A DNA stretch of 64,000 nt, from assembly GCA_029876055.1 (NCBI GenBank), contig CM056875.1, forward strand, positions 4,737,001 through 4,801,000, written 5' to 3'. The DNA comes from Madurella fahalii. Its lineage: Eukaryota; Ascomycota; Sordariomycetes; Sordariales. The position numbers were made by a program, and so were the translations under genes. Positions 42,915 to 53,643 of this stretch are shown one piece after another; the stretch's first letter is position 1; each line of letters opens with the position of its first letter. Under the pieces are notes generated by a model. It was not told where the DNA came from. It saw only the letters and a program-made list of their open reading frames with translations, and made no database searches.

Positions 42915-44195
42915 ATGTTTATCGGCATCTGTGGCAGTAACTTTCCCTGTTTCCGTGTCTCACCCTCCCGCTTCTTCTCCGGAAACACCCCTATTGACTT
43001 GGCAACAACTAGGTATCTGCGCGGGCAAACGCACCATCGCCCGCTACCTGGTCGAACACCATGGCTTCACCCAGCTTTACTTGGATTCCCGTTCGCGTGG
43101 CACAGCAGATAACGCTGTGGACGGGCCGGCGTCGAGCAACAGCAGCCTGAGCAGCCACCACCAAGTGTTCTCTACTCCTGGCGAACTCCTCGACTTCATC
43201 ACCAAGCGCTGGCAAGATAGATGGGTTACCACCGACATACCGGACGAGGACGTCCTTGACATGTACATGCGGCGACCCTTCTTCTTGCTGATCAGTGTGG
43301 ACGCGCCGTTGACGGTCCGATGGCAACGCTTCCAGGCACGGCAGAATCACCAGCGCACCCCACCAGCGGCAGTAACAGCAGCTATCACAACAGGCTCTGA
43401 GACCCCTTCCACACCCATCGTCGCCGCCAATATCGATATCAACAAGACCATCACCACGCTCGACTCCTTCGTCGCCCTCTCGGACTCGCAGCTCTACGAC
43501 CCGGTAGCCGGCCTCAACCCGCTCATGTCGCGCGCCACCGTCCGGCTCCTCAACACGTCGTCGGACCTCGCGCACCTCTACGCCAACCTGGGCAAGCTCG
43601 ACCTCCTCAATCCGGACCGCCTCCGCCCGTCGTGGGACTCGTACTTCATGGCCCTCGCCTCGCTCGCCGCGCAGCGGAGCAACTGCATGAAGCGCCGCGT
43701 GGGGTGCGTCGTGGTGCGCGACAAGCGCGTCGTCAGCACGGGCTACAACGGCACGCCGCGCGGGATGCGCAACTGCGGCGACGGAGGGTGCGGCCGGTGC
43801 AACGCCGCCCAGGGCTCGGGCCACGGCCTGGCCACCTGCCTGTGCATCCACGCCGAGGAGAACGCGCTGCTCGAGGCCGGCAGGGAGAGGGTCCGCGAGG
43901 GCGCCGTGCTGTACTGCGATACGTGCCCGTGTCTGACGTGCAGCATCAAGATCGTGCAGGTGGGCATCAGCGAGGTGGTGTACAGTCAGGGGTACAGTAT
44001 GGACGGGGAGACGGCGGCGGTGTTTAGGGAGGCCGGGGTGAGGTTGAGGCAGTTTGTCCCGGTGAGTGCTCTCTTCTATCCATTTCCGGGGGTTTGCTTT
44101 CTGCTGTACTGCCGTGTGTTACTGACCTTGGACGATACCGAGGGTAGCCTGCGAATGGTTTGATCCATCTCGAAAAGCCCGATTTGTACAGGTAA
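42915..44195 (+). CDS. dcd1: Deoxycytidylate (dCMP) deaminase
   Basis: Converts dCMP to dUMP for thymidylate synthesis. Exons 42915-42936, 43013-44061 and 44148-44195 give 372 aa. The C-terminal deaminase domain has His287-Ala-Glu289 (C-I-H-A-E-E-N) and P-C-L-T-C with Cys314 and Cys317, completing the zinc site. The last exon restores the C-terminus P-P-A-N-G-L-I-H-L-E-K-P-D-L-Y. The N-terminal half is a P-loop-kinase-like region starting M-F-I-G-I-C-G-S-I-C-A-G-K-R-T, a Walker A motif with Arg after the Lys. This layout is known in fungal Dcd1 proteins. Confidence 0.94.
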
Positions 44196-45455
44196 AAAAG
44201 TATCGGACACCAATCCGCGGTCGTATAGGCTGCGCGGCTGAGGCACGCTCGGTGGCTCTTCATGTGAGAGAATTCCCACGTCGTCGTTGCGTATGACATA
44301 CGATCTCCTGCGGACCACTGCTTTGTATTGCGTTGTTCATGAGGTCGGCAACAGCAATCCAGAGCCCAGGGGCACCGGTAGCTTTCTTGACTGGATTTCC
44401 AGGCACACTCCGGATGACATGATATGAAGCAATGATCACGCATTCGCCTGTCGAGGTTGTCAGCAACCGTCTCGTAAGAATATAGCTACAGTCCCGCAAG
44501 AGGCCACATTATTATACTCCGCAGCATTATCCTCCCAATGTAGGTCTTCAATCCATCGGAGTTCTAACCCAACATCGTATTTCAGCTCCGGCACGGGCGG
44601 GGCACTCAGAAATCGGAGATGCAGGAACAGAAAGCTTGTTGTACCCGCCCCAAATATGACCCCTTGACAAGTCAGTGGACACACAGTGGCGCTCCGAGTT
44701 CCTTAGTGGAAATATCGGCGGGTCGGCTGCTAACGATTGGAGCCGGTGCGTGATTCATGTCACGGTGTGAACATAGGAAATTAACAGCGAGCTGCACGGC
44801 TTCGGCAGAGCCCTAGCTCCGTTTACTATCTCACCGGGACAACCGGCCGCAGTGAGAAACCTTGACCACAATTTCGTGGGGACAGTCGAGAATGGTTGAC
44901 GGTAAGAGGTATCAATTGGTATTAAGATGAAAAAAAAAATATAGTAAAGGGATATGGGCTACCAGGTCTCCCGGGCTATTTCCGCCCATATGGTGAGACA
45001 TAGCGCGCCATTTGAACAAAACCTGATCAGAGCCGAAGGTTACTCAAGTCTGGCGGATAGATTCGATGTCGATCGACAAAGCAGCTCCTCCGTTCCCATC
45101 CTGGCTCCCTTCCACGGTCCTTGACCGCCCAGCCCTGTCCAGGTGTGCAAGAAACCGGATACCTGAGGGAGCAGATGGGCCATGCAGCCGCTGTTGCGGT
45201 GCGCTGCGGGACAAGGTTTGTAGGGTATCGTTGCAAACCGACCAATCCATCCGGATAACAGCCGCCTCTCCCGCTTCCGACTCCCCGTCTTCGCCGGGAC
45301 TCCTCCCGCCGAGCAGGCCAGGATACCCTTCAAACGCCTCGTTCAAATCCCCTCCGCCATCAACGAGTCATTACTTCATTCTTCATCCACGTCCTATCCG
45401 TCTACCGCCATCCCCCCACTCGCCGAAAACGTAGACGGCCGAAAAGCAAGTCTGT
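44196..45455. other. Convergent intergenic region
   Basis: About 1.26 kb between two 3' ends. It contains a short A-run (about 44931-44939). No gene, RNA or repeat is supported. Confidence 0.5.
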
Positions 45456-45647
45456 TTAGACGACCTGTTGACGCTTTTCCCTGCGGGCAGCAAGCTTCTT
45501 GTGGATGAAGAGTGCTATGAGGCCAACAGCGACAATGAAGACGATGCAGAAGACGACAATGACACCGGGTTCCTCGGAAGCCCAGTTCCGTTTGGCGAGG
45601 TGGGCGAAGGTGTCGCGGGCGACAACGGCGGTGGTGATTGCAGGCAT
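45456..45647 (-). CDS. Small single-pass membrane protein, 63 aa
   Basis: Intronless ORF starting M-P-A-I-T-T-A-V-V-A-R-D. One strong membrane helix runs G-V-I-V-V-F-C-I-V-F-I-V-A-V-G-L-I-A-L-F-I (about residues 28-48), followed by a basic cytosolic-type tail H-K-K-L-A-A-R-R-E-K-R. The arrangement (short N-terminus, E-P-G before the helix, basic tail) looks like a real small membrane protein conserved in ascomycetes, but I cannot name it. It stands alone, with 1.3 kb and 2.1 kb gene-free flanks. The alternative is a chance ORF, made less likely by the clean helix and charge pattern. Confidence 0.55.
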   Translation of the reverse strand: MPAITTAVVARDTFAHLAKRNWASEEPGVIVVFCIVFIVAVGLIALFIHKKLAARREKRQQVV

Positions 45648-47803
45648 TTTCGGATATTAAGTTTTATACTGCGAATTGAGAGAGTTAGCCGCTGCGTTGG
45701 AATTCGCAACCACACCGAGTCCGGGTTGGCGGGGTTCCTTGTGCCGCACGGGCGTGATTTGTTTTCCGAGGAGCTTGTAAGGTCCAGCGTTTGGCTTTGC
45801 TCGATGAGCTTCGGCTTACACGAATGCAGGCCGGTGGCAGTCTTGGCATCCGTCATGCAGCCGAACGCTGGACCCTGCGCTGAGAGCTCCGAAAAGCCCT
45901 CAAAAGTGGTCGGAGAGAAACAGCTTCTGGGATGGCGCGTGCAACCGGCCAATTGACCCTGGGAAACTGCTTACCGTTTGGTTCTTGTTGACTAGGGTGT
46001 AGGCGGAGAGGAGAAGGCGTGCAGAGGCCGAGGGTCCTTCTCGTAGCGCTTGAGAGAGGTGGTCAGGACCCAACTTAAATGTTCTGGGGGTTCGCGAGGA
46101 CGACTGAACAACACAAGACGCGACTGATATTCAAGGATGACGAGCCAGGCGGGGGATTAAAAGTGTGGCAGTCTCCTATCGAACGAATATATCAAGTGAG
46201 GTTGGGGGAAGGGAAGGGAAGGGAGGAGAGACGGAAATCGCGGGTGGGAAGAGGGCAAACAAAATAACGCCGGATGGATCAACCGGCAGAAACAAGAAAG
46301 CTTGGCCATCGGAGGCACGGAGGTATGGGTACTGGGTTAGCGGCAGGGCTTTCGTCCACTGCGCGAATTTCCAATCCGACCGCCCAATGCCGCCGCAACA
46401 ACCCAGGTGCGGAGAAGGCTCGGCAAGGATCCCATGGGGAACCGAGAAACCGCTCCGTGGGAAAGCGGACACGACTCGCGCCTCTGCACGCTACGACTTG
46501 CATGGAAGCTCCATAAGCTGCTGCATCCGCGGGACGGGAATCACCGATAGAAGCACCCACTGAGCAGGAACTCGAGGTGCGCGGCATATTGGGCCTGTTT
46601 GCCCGGCTCTCTGGAGTTGGTGACAGTTCCTGTCAACTGCGAGCCACAGCTTTGGGGTTAGAGCCGGCGATCCATTGGAATTGGCAGGGAAAAGCGGGGA
46701 GGGGAGGTTCTCTGGTGGCTAGGGCCCCAAGGCGGGGCCAACGTGTCCGTGCTCAATGCCTGTGAGATCACCGTCGCTAAAACCCAATGGAAGCCGATTT
46801 TTGATAGACCAGCTCTCGCGCTTCGCGCTTGGGCTTATCATCGCGTCTATCCGCCGGCGCTGTGCGGCGTCGATAGAATACCAAAAACCGTCCTGTTGTT
46901 AGGGGCACTTCATATGTCGAAATGCCTCGCGACTATGCGCTTTTCAATCACCTGAGCGACCCCGCTGAGACCAGCAAGGGACCAAAATTAACGGCGCAAA
47001 CGGTTATCGAGCCGCCTGATACCGAGGATCTGGAGATGTGCGCAGGTACATTCGGCTCACTAAGTGTTCTTGTACACGGCAACCGGCCTCCTCCATGTTC
47101 TGGGAATAATCGCCCCTTGCCTGCATCTTCTTGCGAGCTCACACACCTGATTTCCATGATATCTCCGTGGCCGTCCTCCAATTTCTGCATGCCGGCTTTC
47201 CGAAATCCATGAGTGTGGAGCCCGCCATTCCGCCCGGGCCCGAGAGGAGCCGAAGCACTGGTGAGTGGGACGAGTCATCCAGTTCCGTACTAATGTCTCA
47301 CGATTCCGGGGAGAACCCTAACCCCAACAGACTCGAACGATGGGCGATAGTAACAATAAAGAGGAAAACGAGGGGGAAAAAAAAGGGGGGGTGTTAAGAA
47401 CAAGCGCTATATAGTGATATTTAGAGTTAGCCTATCTCCCTTTAGAGAGGTAATTCAGCAAGCACGAAATAGCTGTTGACAATACCATTAGAACAATGGA
47501 CTGAAATCCTTTGAAGATGCTCCTCTTCCGAAGTTCGAGCCGAGAAGGCACTCTCCTTTTTGTATTTAATGTCAATGCTATCCGATCCCACAGAGCACTA
47601 CAAGTTTGCAAATGTGTACTAATCGCATACATGTTCTGGCCGGAAGCTCATTCGGTGGGTTCTCCTCATGGGCATCCAAGCCGCGTAATAGACTACAACC
47701 ATATCTCCAGCCCTATACCTCCCACCCTATATCTCCCAGAGGGCACAGATCTCTGCTGACCAACGACTGGACGACGCCGTCTGATAAGGAAAGATGATCA
47801 TGT
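45648..47803. other. Long intergenic region upstream of the 63-aa gene
   Basis: About 2.2 kb. AACCCTAACCCC at 47314-47325 is the only motif noted. No ORF longer than about 145 codons and none with coding character. Confidence 0.5.
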
Positions 47804-48680
47804 TCAGCACGTGATCGGCGCGGGTCCAGGAACACTATACGGCTTCCCGTCCATGTCAGGCTGTCCCCTCAGCCCATAAATGTTGACCTGGATGCCCGGG
47901 TCGTTGGACCTGTACAGGCCTGGGATGCTGACGGTCTGCGACGGCGTGAAGGAGCCAGAGCCAGAGACGTTGATCTGGGCGCACGAGTGATAGAACTGTG
48001 CCTGGCCGGGTCTATTCGCGGAATGTAGAGCCAGGACCTCAACGCGCAGGAGATAGTGGCCCGGGGCGATGCATTGGGGCAGGTTGAAGTAAACCCAACC
48101 GTTGTTGCTAATCATGTTGTCAACACCCCATTTTCGGCTGTTGGTATCGAACCCGTCCTGCCAGATCTTGAACCTGTCGAGCTGGTTAGTATTCTAGTCA
48201 GGCCAACCCTCTGCGACCTTCTAGCAGCAGGAAGCTGGTTCGTCAATCACATACCACTTCAGACCGTTCAGGCTCGCCGTTGCGGCATTATCTACCTTGG
48301 CCAGGTAGGCCATCACGGGGCCCTTGTGCGATGGCGCGATCGGGTTGTCCGGGTCACCGGCGAACTGAGCGCCTCCAATAACATGCTGCCACCACGTGCC
48401 GATCCTATCACCAGCCTTAACGTTGATGACAGTCTGTGACTTGTGCCCCGGTTGGCCGCAAATCATATTCTGGCTATTGACATCCTGCACCGGGTTGTTG
48501 TTGTTTGGGGCCCGGAGGCCGGTGAGTGAACCTTGGTCCTGGCCGTTGACAGAGACTTTCTGCAGTCTATGTTAGTCGTCGCCGCCCCTGGGGAGATTCG
48601 GCGAGGCAATATACCTGGAAGATGGTATGCCCCTCGACTGAGAGGGCACAAGCCAGGAGCGAAACCAGAGAGATCTTCAT
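47804..48680 (-). CDS. AA9 lytic polysaccharide monooxygenase (secreted, copper-dependent)
   Basis: Oxidatively cleaves cellulose or related glucans outside the cell. Exons 48680-48615, 48559-48255 and 48173-47804 give 246 aa. The signal peptide M-K-I-S-L-V-S-L-L-A-C-A-L-S-V-E-G leaves His18 as the mature N-terminal residue (H-T-I-F-Q). The copper histidine brace is completed by His100 in P-S-H-K-G-P-V-M-A-Y. The axial Tyr185 lies in Q-F-Y-H-S-C-A-Q, and His174 (L-A-L-H-S-A) and Gln183 are the usual second-shell residues. The protein ends P-G-P-A-P-I-T-C with no CBM1 or linker. The first intron follows H-T-I-F-Q directly. No other plant-cell-wall enzyme is nearby. Confidence 0.95.
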
Positions 48681-50002
48681 GGTGGCCTGTCGTCAAGATG
48701 GCGTTGCAGAGGACCGGATTGCCGTGATGCAATACAATACAAGCGAACCATGCCTACCTGAAGACCTGGTTGAGTATTTATAGGCAGCCAGATCCCGGTC
48801 GTCGGGCAGTTGGGGAAAGGGGAGGGAACAACGGCACCCGGGCATCAACCCCCCTTGGATACGCCTGTTCGTCCGAGAAAGGCACCGAGTCCCTAAGTCC
48901 CGGACAAGCTAAAACCGGCAGGTATATTGTGGATGACGGCATCCCTGATCCTGTGAGCCCATTGTGACAAATCGGCAGGGCACGCTCAAAGGTGCCGAAG
49001 GTGGCTTGCAGGCCCGGTAGTCAGGCATGGCGGGGCCCCGGACTACCAGAAAGAAAGCAATATATTCAGATAAACTGGCGTTTATATTGCGCCCGGGTTC
49101 TGCGCTCTGGGTTGGACAGCAGGAAGCGCTGGCACTCGCCAGCGTCAATGCCGCTGCCGTCCCCAGCTGTCACTTTAGGCAGTATCCCGCGTTGTCCCCG
49201 TGGGTAGGGGTGGGTGACTTGGGCTCCGAATCAGGGCAAGACGGAGGGTTTCCCATTTGAGCCGGGCGACGAATGAAGCCGCTAAGTACTGATGTCGATC
49301 TGATGTTTAATTCTCATGCAGCGCCACGGAGCAGATCAATGGGTCGCCGTCCGGTGTGGACGCCCAACGCTCGGAGCCCTAACCGAGCAGCCCTTTGGAA
49401 GGATGCGATTGATGGAAGATAAGCGAAAGAGACATCGCAGAACCCGGAACTGAGAAGCCATGCATGACACCCTGAGTCGTCTCAAATAAGAGGGCATTTC
49501 GGAAAGCGCTTTCCGATTAGATTCACAAGATAGAGGCAGCCTGACCCACAGAATCACGCTCCGCGGCGAAAGAGCTACAAAGCTCGAAGGTCAGTAAATG
49601 AGCAGCAACGTGTATGTCTGTTGCTCTTTGGTTTTTCTGGGTGTCACGAGAGAGATGGTTAGACAGGGAATTGTCGTGACTTAAACCTCGACTCGTGCAA
49701 AGAAAAGAAAAAGGGAGCAAGCCACCTGATTTATGTGGCTAGACGATATTCCGAAGATGAGGATGCAGAAAAGCGGCCGTGGCTGATGGCTTTGTCGGAT
49801 AAGAGTCGGATAAACACATAAACAGCCCAGCAAAGCCAAATTCCCGGCCAATCAATTTGCGTCATTTGTCAGAGCTCCAGAGCAAGGTGGTACGTGCTGA
49901 ACATCAATCCGCGAACGAAACGACCTCAACGACGCCCAGTTCGGCAAGCAATTGCGACATCGCAACCAATTGACTCGGCCATTGCTCTACAAACCTGCAG
50001 CC
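48681..50002. other. Divergent intergenic region, AA9 LPMO / complex I 24-kDa gene
   Basis: About 1.3 kb. I looked for CreA-type SYGGRG sites near the LPMO start but saw no clustered pair I would defend. No ORF is supported. Confidence 0.45.
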
Positions 50003-50924
50003 ATGGCGAGCAAGCTGACCCCGTTCCTCATGCGGACAGCCATCCGGTCGACGAGCCGGGCGTCACGGCCACTCATCCCCCAGACCCGCGCATTCTCCAT
50101 CTCGGCGAGGAAACAGAGCGACACTCTCATGGTGGTGAGTTGTTCTGGCCGTGGACGACATGGAGACGCACCATTGACACGAGATATCCTGGAATAGCAC
50201 CGCAACACACCCGACAACAACCCCGAGATTCCGTTCAAGTTCACCGAGCAGAACGAGGCCATTATCACCGAGATTCTCAAGCGCTACCCTCCGCAGTACA
50301 AGAAGGCGGCCGTGATGCCGCTGCTCGACCTCGGCCAGCGGCAACACGGCTTCACCAGCATTAGCGTCATGAACGAGGTGGCGCGGATCCTTGAGATGCC
50401 CCCCATGCGCGTCTACGAGGTGGCGTCCTTCTACACCATGTACAACCGGACGCCCGTGGGCAAGTTCCACGTCCAGGCCTGCACAACGGTACCGTTTTCT
50501 CTTTTACCGGTTTTCTGTATCGTCGATTTTGGGTTGGGGGGGGCTAATTCGTGCATAGACGCCCTGCCAGCTCGGCGGCTGTGGGAGCGACGCTATTGTG
50601 AAGGCGATCAAGGAACATCTGGGCATCGGGCAGGGCGAGACGACGCCCGACGGACTCTTTACCTTCATCGAGGTCGAGTGCCTGGGCGCCTGCGTCAACG
50701 CGCCCATGGTGCAGATCAACGACGACTACTACGAGGATCTGACACCCGAGACCATGAAGTCGCTGCTGACAGCGCTGAAGGAGGGCGTAACAGATGCGAG
50801 CAAGGCTGACAAGGTGCCGAAGCCGGGCCCACTGAGTGGGAGACAAACGTGCGAGAACAGTGCCGGCATCACCAGTTTGACGAGCGAGCCGTGGGGCATT
50901 GAGAAAACGAGGGAAGACCTGTAG
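50003..50924 (+). CDS. nuo-24: NADH:ubiquinone oxidoreductase 24-kDa subunit (NDUFV2 type)
   Basis: Peripheral-arm subunit of mitochondrial complex I carrying the N1a [2Fe-2S] cluster. Exons 50003-50134, 50198-50488 and 50559-50924 give 262 aa. The presequence is rich in Arg and Ser (M-A-S-K-L-T-P-F-L-M-R-T-A-I-R-S). The thioredoxin-like core contains V-Y-E-V-A-S-F-Y-T-M-Y-N. The cluster cysteines are in A-C-T-T-T-P-C and, further on, E-C-L-G-A-C, the usual C-x4-C and C-x3-C pattern. The second intron sits inside the first cysteine pair. A UGUACAAA element lies 40 nt past the stop. Confidence 0.95.
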
Positions 50925-51247
50925 ACTAACGATATAGTAGGGAGGCGGCCTTTAGAGATGGTGATGTACAAAACAAAAGGGGAAGTCTCTTGTGTATTGT
51001 GCTCAACGACGGGGCTGACTTGAAGGCGCAAATCAAAACATGATATTTAGACGGGCCGAATGTCACTAATATTAGGCCCACGCATACAAGCTTGCTGCTC
51101 TCTGCCCTGGGTTTTTCTCGCCAATTTCATTTCCAACCACCAAATCAATAACTCCCGCGCGCCGCGTCTCCATATTAACCAACACAGTTCTTCCACCAAA
51201 CATACTCATCATAGGCCGTAACCGGTTTAGAATTTGGGTGCAGCTGA
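50925..51247. other. Convergent intergenic region, nuo-24 / Kelch gene
   Basis: 323 nt of 3' flanks. Apart from the UGUACAAA element it holds nothing notable. Confidence 0.5.
50965..50973 (+). promoter_or_regulatory. UGUACAAA element in the nuo-24 3' flank (candidate PUF site)
   Basis: TGTACAAAA starts 40 nt past the stop codon. The same TGTACAAAA string occurs in the bS18m/CIA84 3' palindrome. UGUA-core elements in 3' UTRs bind PUF proteins; the role here is inferred. Confidence 0.35.
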
Positions 51248-52966
51248 TCAACCCAACCTGAAAATCCAGCCGTCGCCGAGCCGCTGGTTCCCCTCAGCCA
51301 ACCCGCCCCAGACCACTATCCCGTTCTCCTCCAACTCCCCCATGGTCGCCGTCGCAACCCACCCCCTCGCCCCGGGTCCGTCAATCGAAGCGTCGTCCTC
51401 GTCGTCATACGGCTCAGTCTGAACCTTGGTCCACTTCCCCTCCCCGCTTTTCCGCCCAACCACCGAGAACACGGTATCGGCCACGCTCGCAGGGGACATG
51501 CCCTGGGCGGGGACCTGGAAAACCCAAACATCGTCCCAGAACTTGCCAGCCGCTGCGTGGCCGGCCCCAGAGGCCTCCCTTTCGCCAAACATGAGCACGA
51601 GGTACTCTCTCCCGCCGCCGACCGTGACGGCCTCGAAGCCCGCAACGCTCCGGTTCCCGGGCCACTCCTCGGGGTGGCCGCCGTCCAGCGGCTTCTCCGC
51701 CTCGTCCACCTCCTTGTACCCCACATCCTCCCTGCCCTGCATCAGGCTCTGCCACTGGCCGCGGGCGCAGAGAACGACTTCCCCGGCGGAGAACTCATCG
51801 TCGAAGCTGTCCACGCCGAGCTCCAGAAAGTCGAGCTGCCCGCCCTCCTGGTTGGTCCCGTTGAACCCGCCGAACCGGTACAGCCGGCTGCGGCTCAGCG
51901 CCAGCGCGGCGGCGCCGCGCGGGGACCCGGGGGCGTCGGGCAGGCGCTGCCACACGCGCGAGCGCACGTCGAACGCCCACACGTCCGAGGCGCGCTCGCC
52001 GGCGCCCGAGAGGCACCCGCCGTGGATGATGAGCGTGCCGTAGCCGTCCGAGTCAGCATCGGTTGCACGCTCGGCGAGCACGCCCACGATCGGCCGCTGC
52101 GGCGTGCCGAGGTCGTCGGCGTCGGGGCCTCCGAGGGCCCAGTCGCGCCACGAGTCGGCGCGGCCTCGGCTGGTGCTGTGGCGGTGCTGATGATGGGCGG
52201 GAGCTTTGTTGAAGGTGTCTGGTTTGGGGGTGGCCACGGCGGAGTGGTAGCTCCGGGGCGGCGGGACCGAGATGGCGGCGCCTGAGGCTGGGGGCGCCGG
52301 GTCGAGGAAGGACCAGAGGTGAGTCCGCGTGTCGAAGACCCACACTCGGCCGCCTTCGTCGAGAGCCGCCATGTCCGGCCCGCCGCGGCCGCCGAAGAGG
52401 AAGATGCGGTGGCCGATCACGGCGGTGGCATGTCCGACGCGCGGGGCGGGGACGTCGGGCAGGCCAGGGTTTGAGGCGGAGGAAATGCCTTTGCCCTTGT
52501 CCATGCCAGGGCCAGGTGAGGGGGTGGTGAGAGAGACGTCGGAGAGGTGTCGACCGTGTGCACCCTCCTCACCTGTCTCTGTGATTTCCTCTTCCTCGGC
52601 CGCAACATCGGGCGTCGGCTCACCCTCCCCAATAGTCGGGATGGCGGGCTTCTTGGTCGGAGCAGAAGACTTCGCCGGCTTGGCTTTGATTGCGTAGTAG
52701 TCTGCCGGTGCACCGCTCGAGGGCAGTGTGACGACGTGCATATCATTATCGACAGGTTCGCGCGGGTTAATCTCACCGCCAAAAATGTAGACGGTTCCCG
52801 CGACAATGTTTGTCGAGTGCGACGACCGTGGCAGTGGCGGGACCTGGATCTTCTCCCAGGTTCCTTTCATCCTGTTAGCGCCCGGGCTTCCCAACGACGG
52901 GAGAGCATGCGGCAGCGAGTTGAACAACTCCGTCGTGCGGCGCTTAAGGAGCTTGAACGAATCCAT
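51248..52966 (-). CDS. Kelch-repeat protein, 572 aa
   Basis: Intronless beta-propeller protein. Kelch blades are visible as P-R-S-S-H-S-T-N-I-V-A-G-T-V-Y-I-F-G-G, P-R-V-G-H-A-T-A-V-I-G-H-R-I-F-L-F-G-G, P-R-S-Y-H-S-A-V-A and P-R-G-A-A-A-L-A-L-S-R-S-R-L-Y-R-F-G-G-F. A fifth occurs near the C-terminus (G-I-V-V-W-G-G-L-A-E-G-N). Between blades 1 and 2 is a long low-complexity insert (about residues 90-165) rich in Pro, Thr and Glu. No BTB, F-box or catalytic domain is seen. It may be a scaffold or belong to the nitrile-specifier-like/galactose-oxidase-central superfamily; no specific function can be given. Confidence 0.85.
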   Translation of the reverse strand: MDSFKLLKRRTTELFNSLPHALPSLGSPGANRMKGTWEKIQVPPLPRSSHSTNIVAGTVYIFGGEINPREPVDNDMHVVTLPSSGAPADYYAIKAKPAKSSAPTKKPAIPTIGEGEPTPDVAAEEEEITETGEEGAHGRHLSDVSLTTPSPGPGMDKGKGISSASNPGLPDVPAPRVGHATAVIGHRIFLFGGRGGPDMAALDEGGRVWVFDTRTHLWSFLDPAPPASGAAISVPPPRSYHSAVATPKPDTFNKAPAHHQHRHSTSRGRADSWRDWALGGPDADDLGTPQRPIVGVLAERATDADSDGYGTLIIHGGCLSGAGERASDVWAFDVRSRVWQRLPDAPGSPRGAAALALSRSRLYRFGGFNGTNQEGGQLDFLELGVDSFDDEFSAGEVVLCARGQWQSLMQGREDVGYKEVDEAEKPLDGGHPEEWPGNRSVAGFEAVTVGGGREYLVLMFGEREASGAGHAAAGKFWDDVWVFQVPAQGMSPASVADTVFSVVGRKSGEGKWTKVQTEPYDDEDDASIDGPGARGWVATATMGELEENGIVVWGGLAEGNQRLGDGWIFRLG

Positions 52967-53643
52967 GTTAAGAGGTTTTACGCTCGGGTATGTTGGGTTC
53001 TGGCTGTCGGAAGGATTGTTTGGAGAGTGAGTGTGTGTGTGAGAGAGAGAGAGGGCTGAGAAGGTGATGGCCTGATCGGAAGGCTGCAGCTTTTGTTGTT
53101 TCTGCCCCGCAATTGTCTAGCTATTCGACTCGCAAGCACAAGACGCCTCAATTCGAGTCTGATAAAACTAGAGGAGAGGTACTATGAATGCGAGTCCTCG
53201 CGATATTTATCTTGAATGCTAGTGATGCGCTTGGCAGGGCTGTGTAGAGAGGCAGGGCAACCCGTGCGCGAATCCTCCTGGTCCTTTCAGCGTGTTGCGT
53301 CACCAAGTGGGGTAGCTTCCGAAGCTCTCAGGTACAAGTACAGTACAGTACAACTCCAGGCCGAACCATGACTGGCTCGGATCAAGCTGTCCATCTGCAC
53401 CTCGTTTTCTTCAAGCATGTGGGCACATGCACTTCGTACCTGCGTGCTTAACAATGCCCTGGCTATAGATGTGGCCATGTTTCTCTCCGCTAGTCCACCA
53501 CGATTCTGTGCAACCATTCCCCATTTGCTAGAAGCAATAGCCCGCCCAAGTTGACCAAAGAAACCAGAACTCCGCCCCGAGATACCCATAACCCATGTGA
53601 TGTCCTCATGAAGTCCATAATGCTATACCCTACGCCCACTACC
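52967..53643. other. Intergenic region upstream of the Kelch gene
   Basis: 677 nt. It contains a short GAGAGA run (about 53040-53054) and GTACAGTACAGTAC at 53338-53351, related to the palindrome at 32472. No ORF is supported. Confidence 0.5.
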
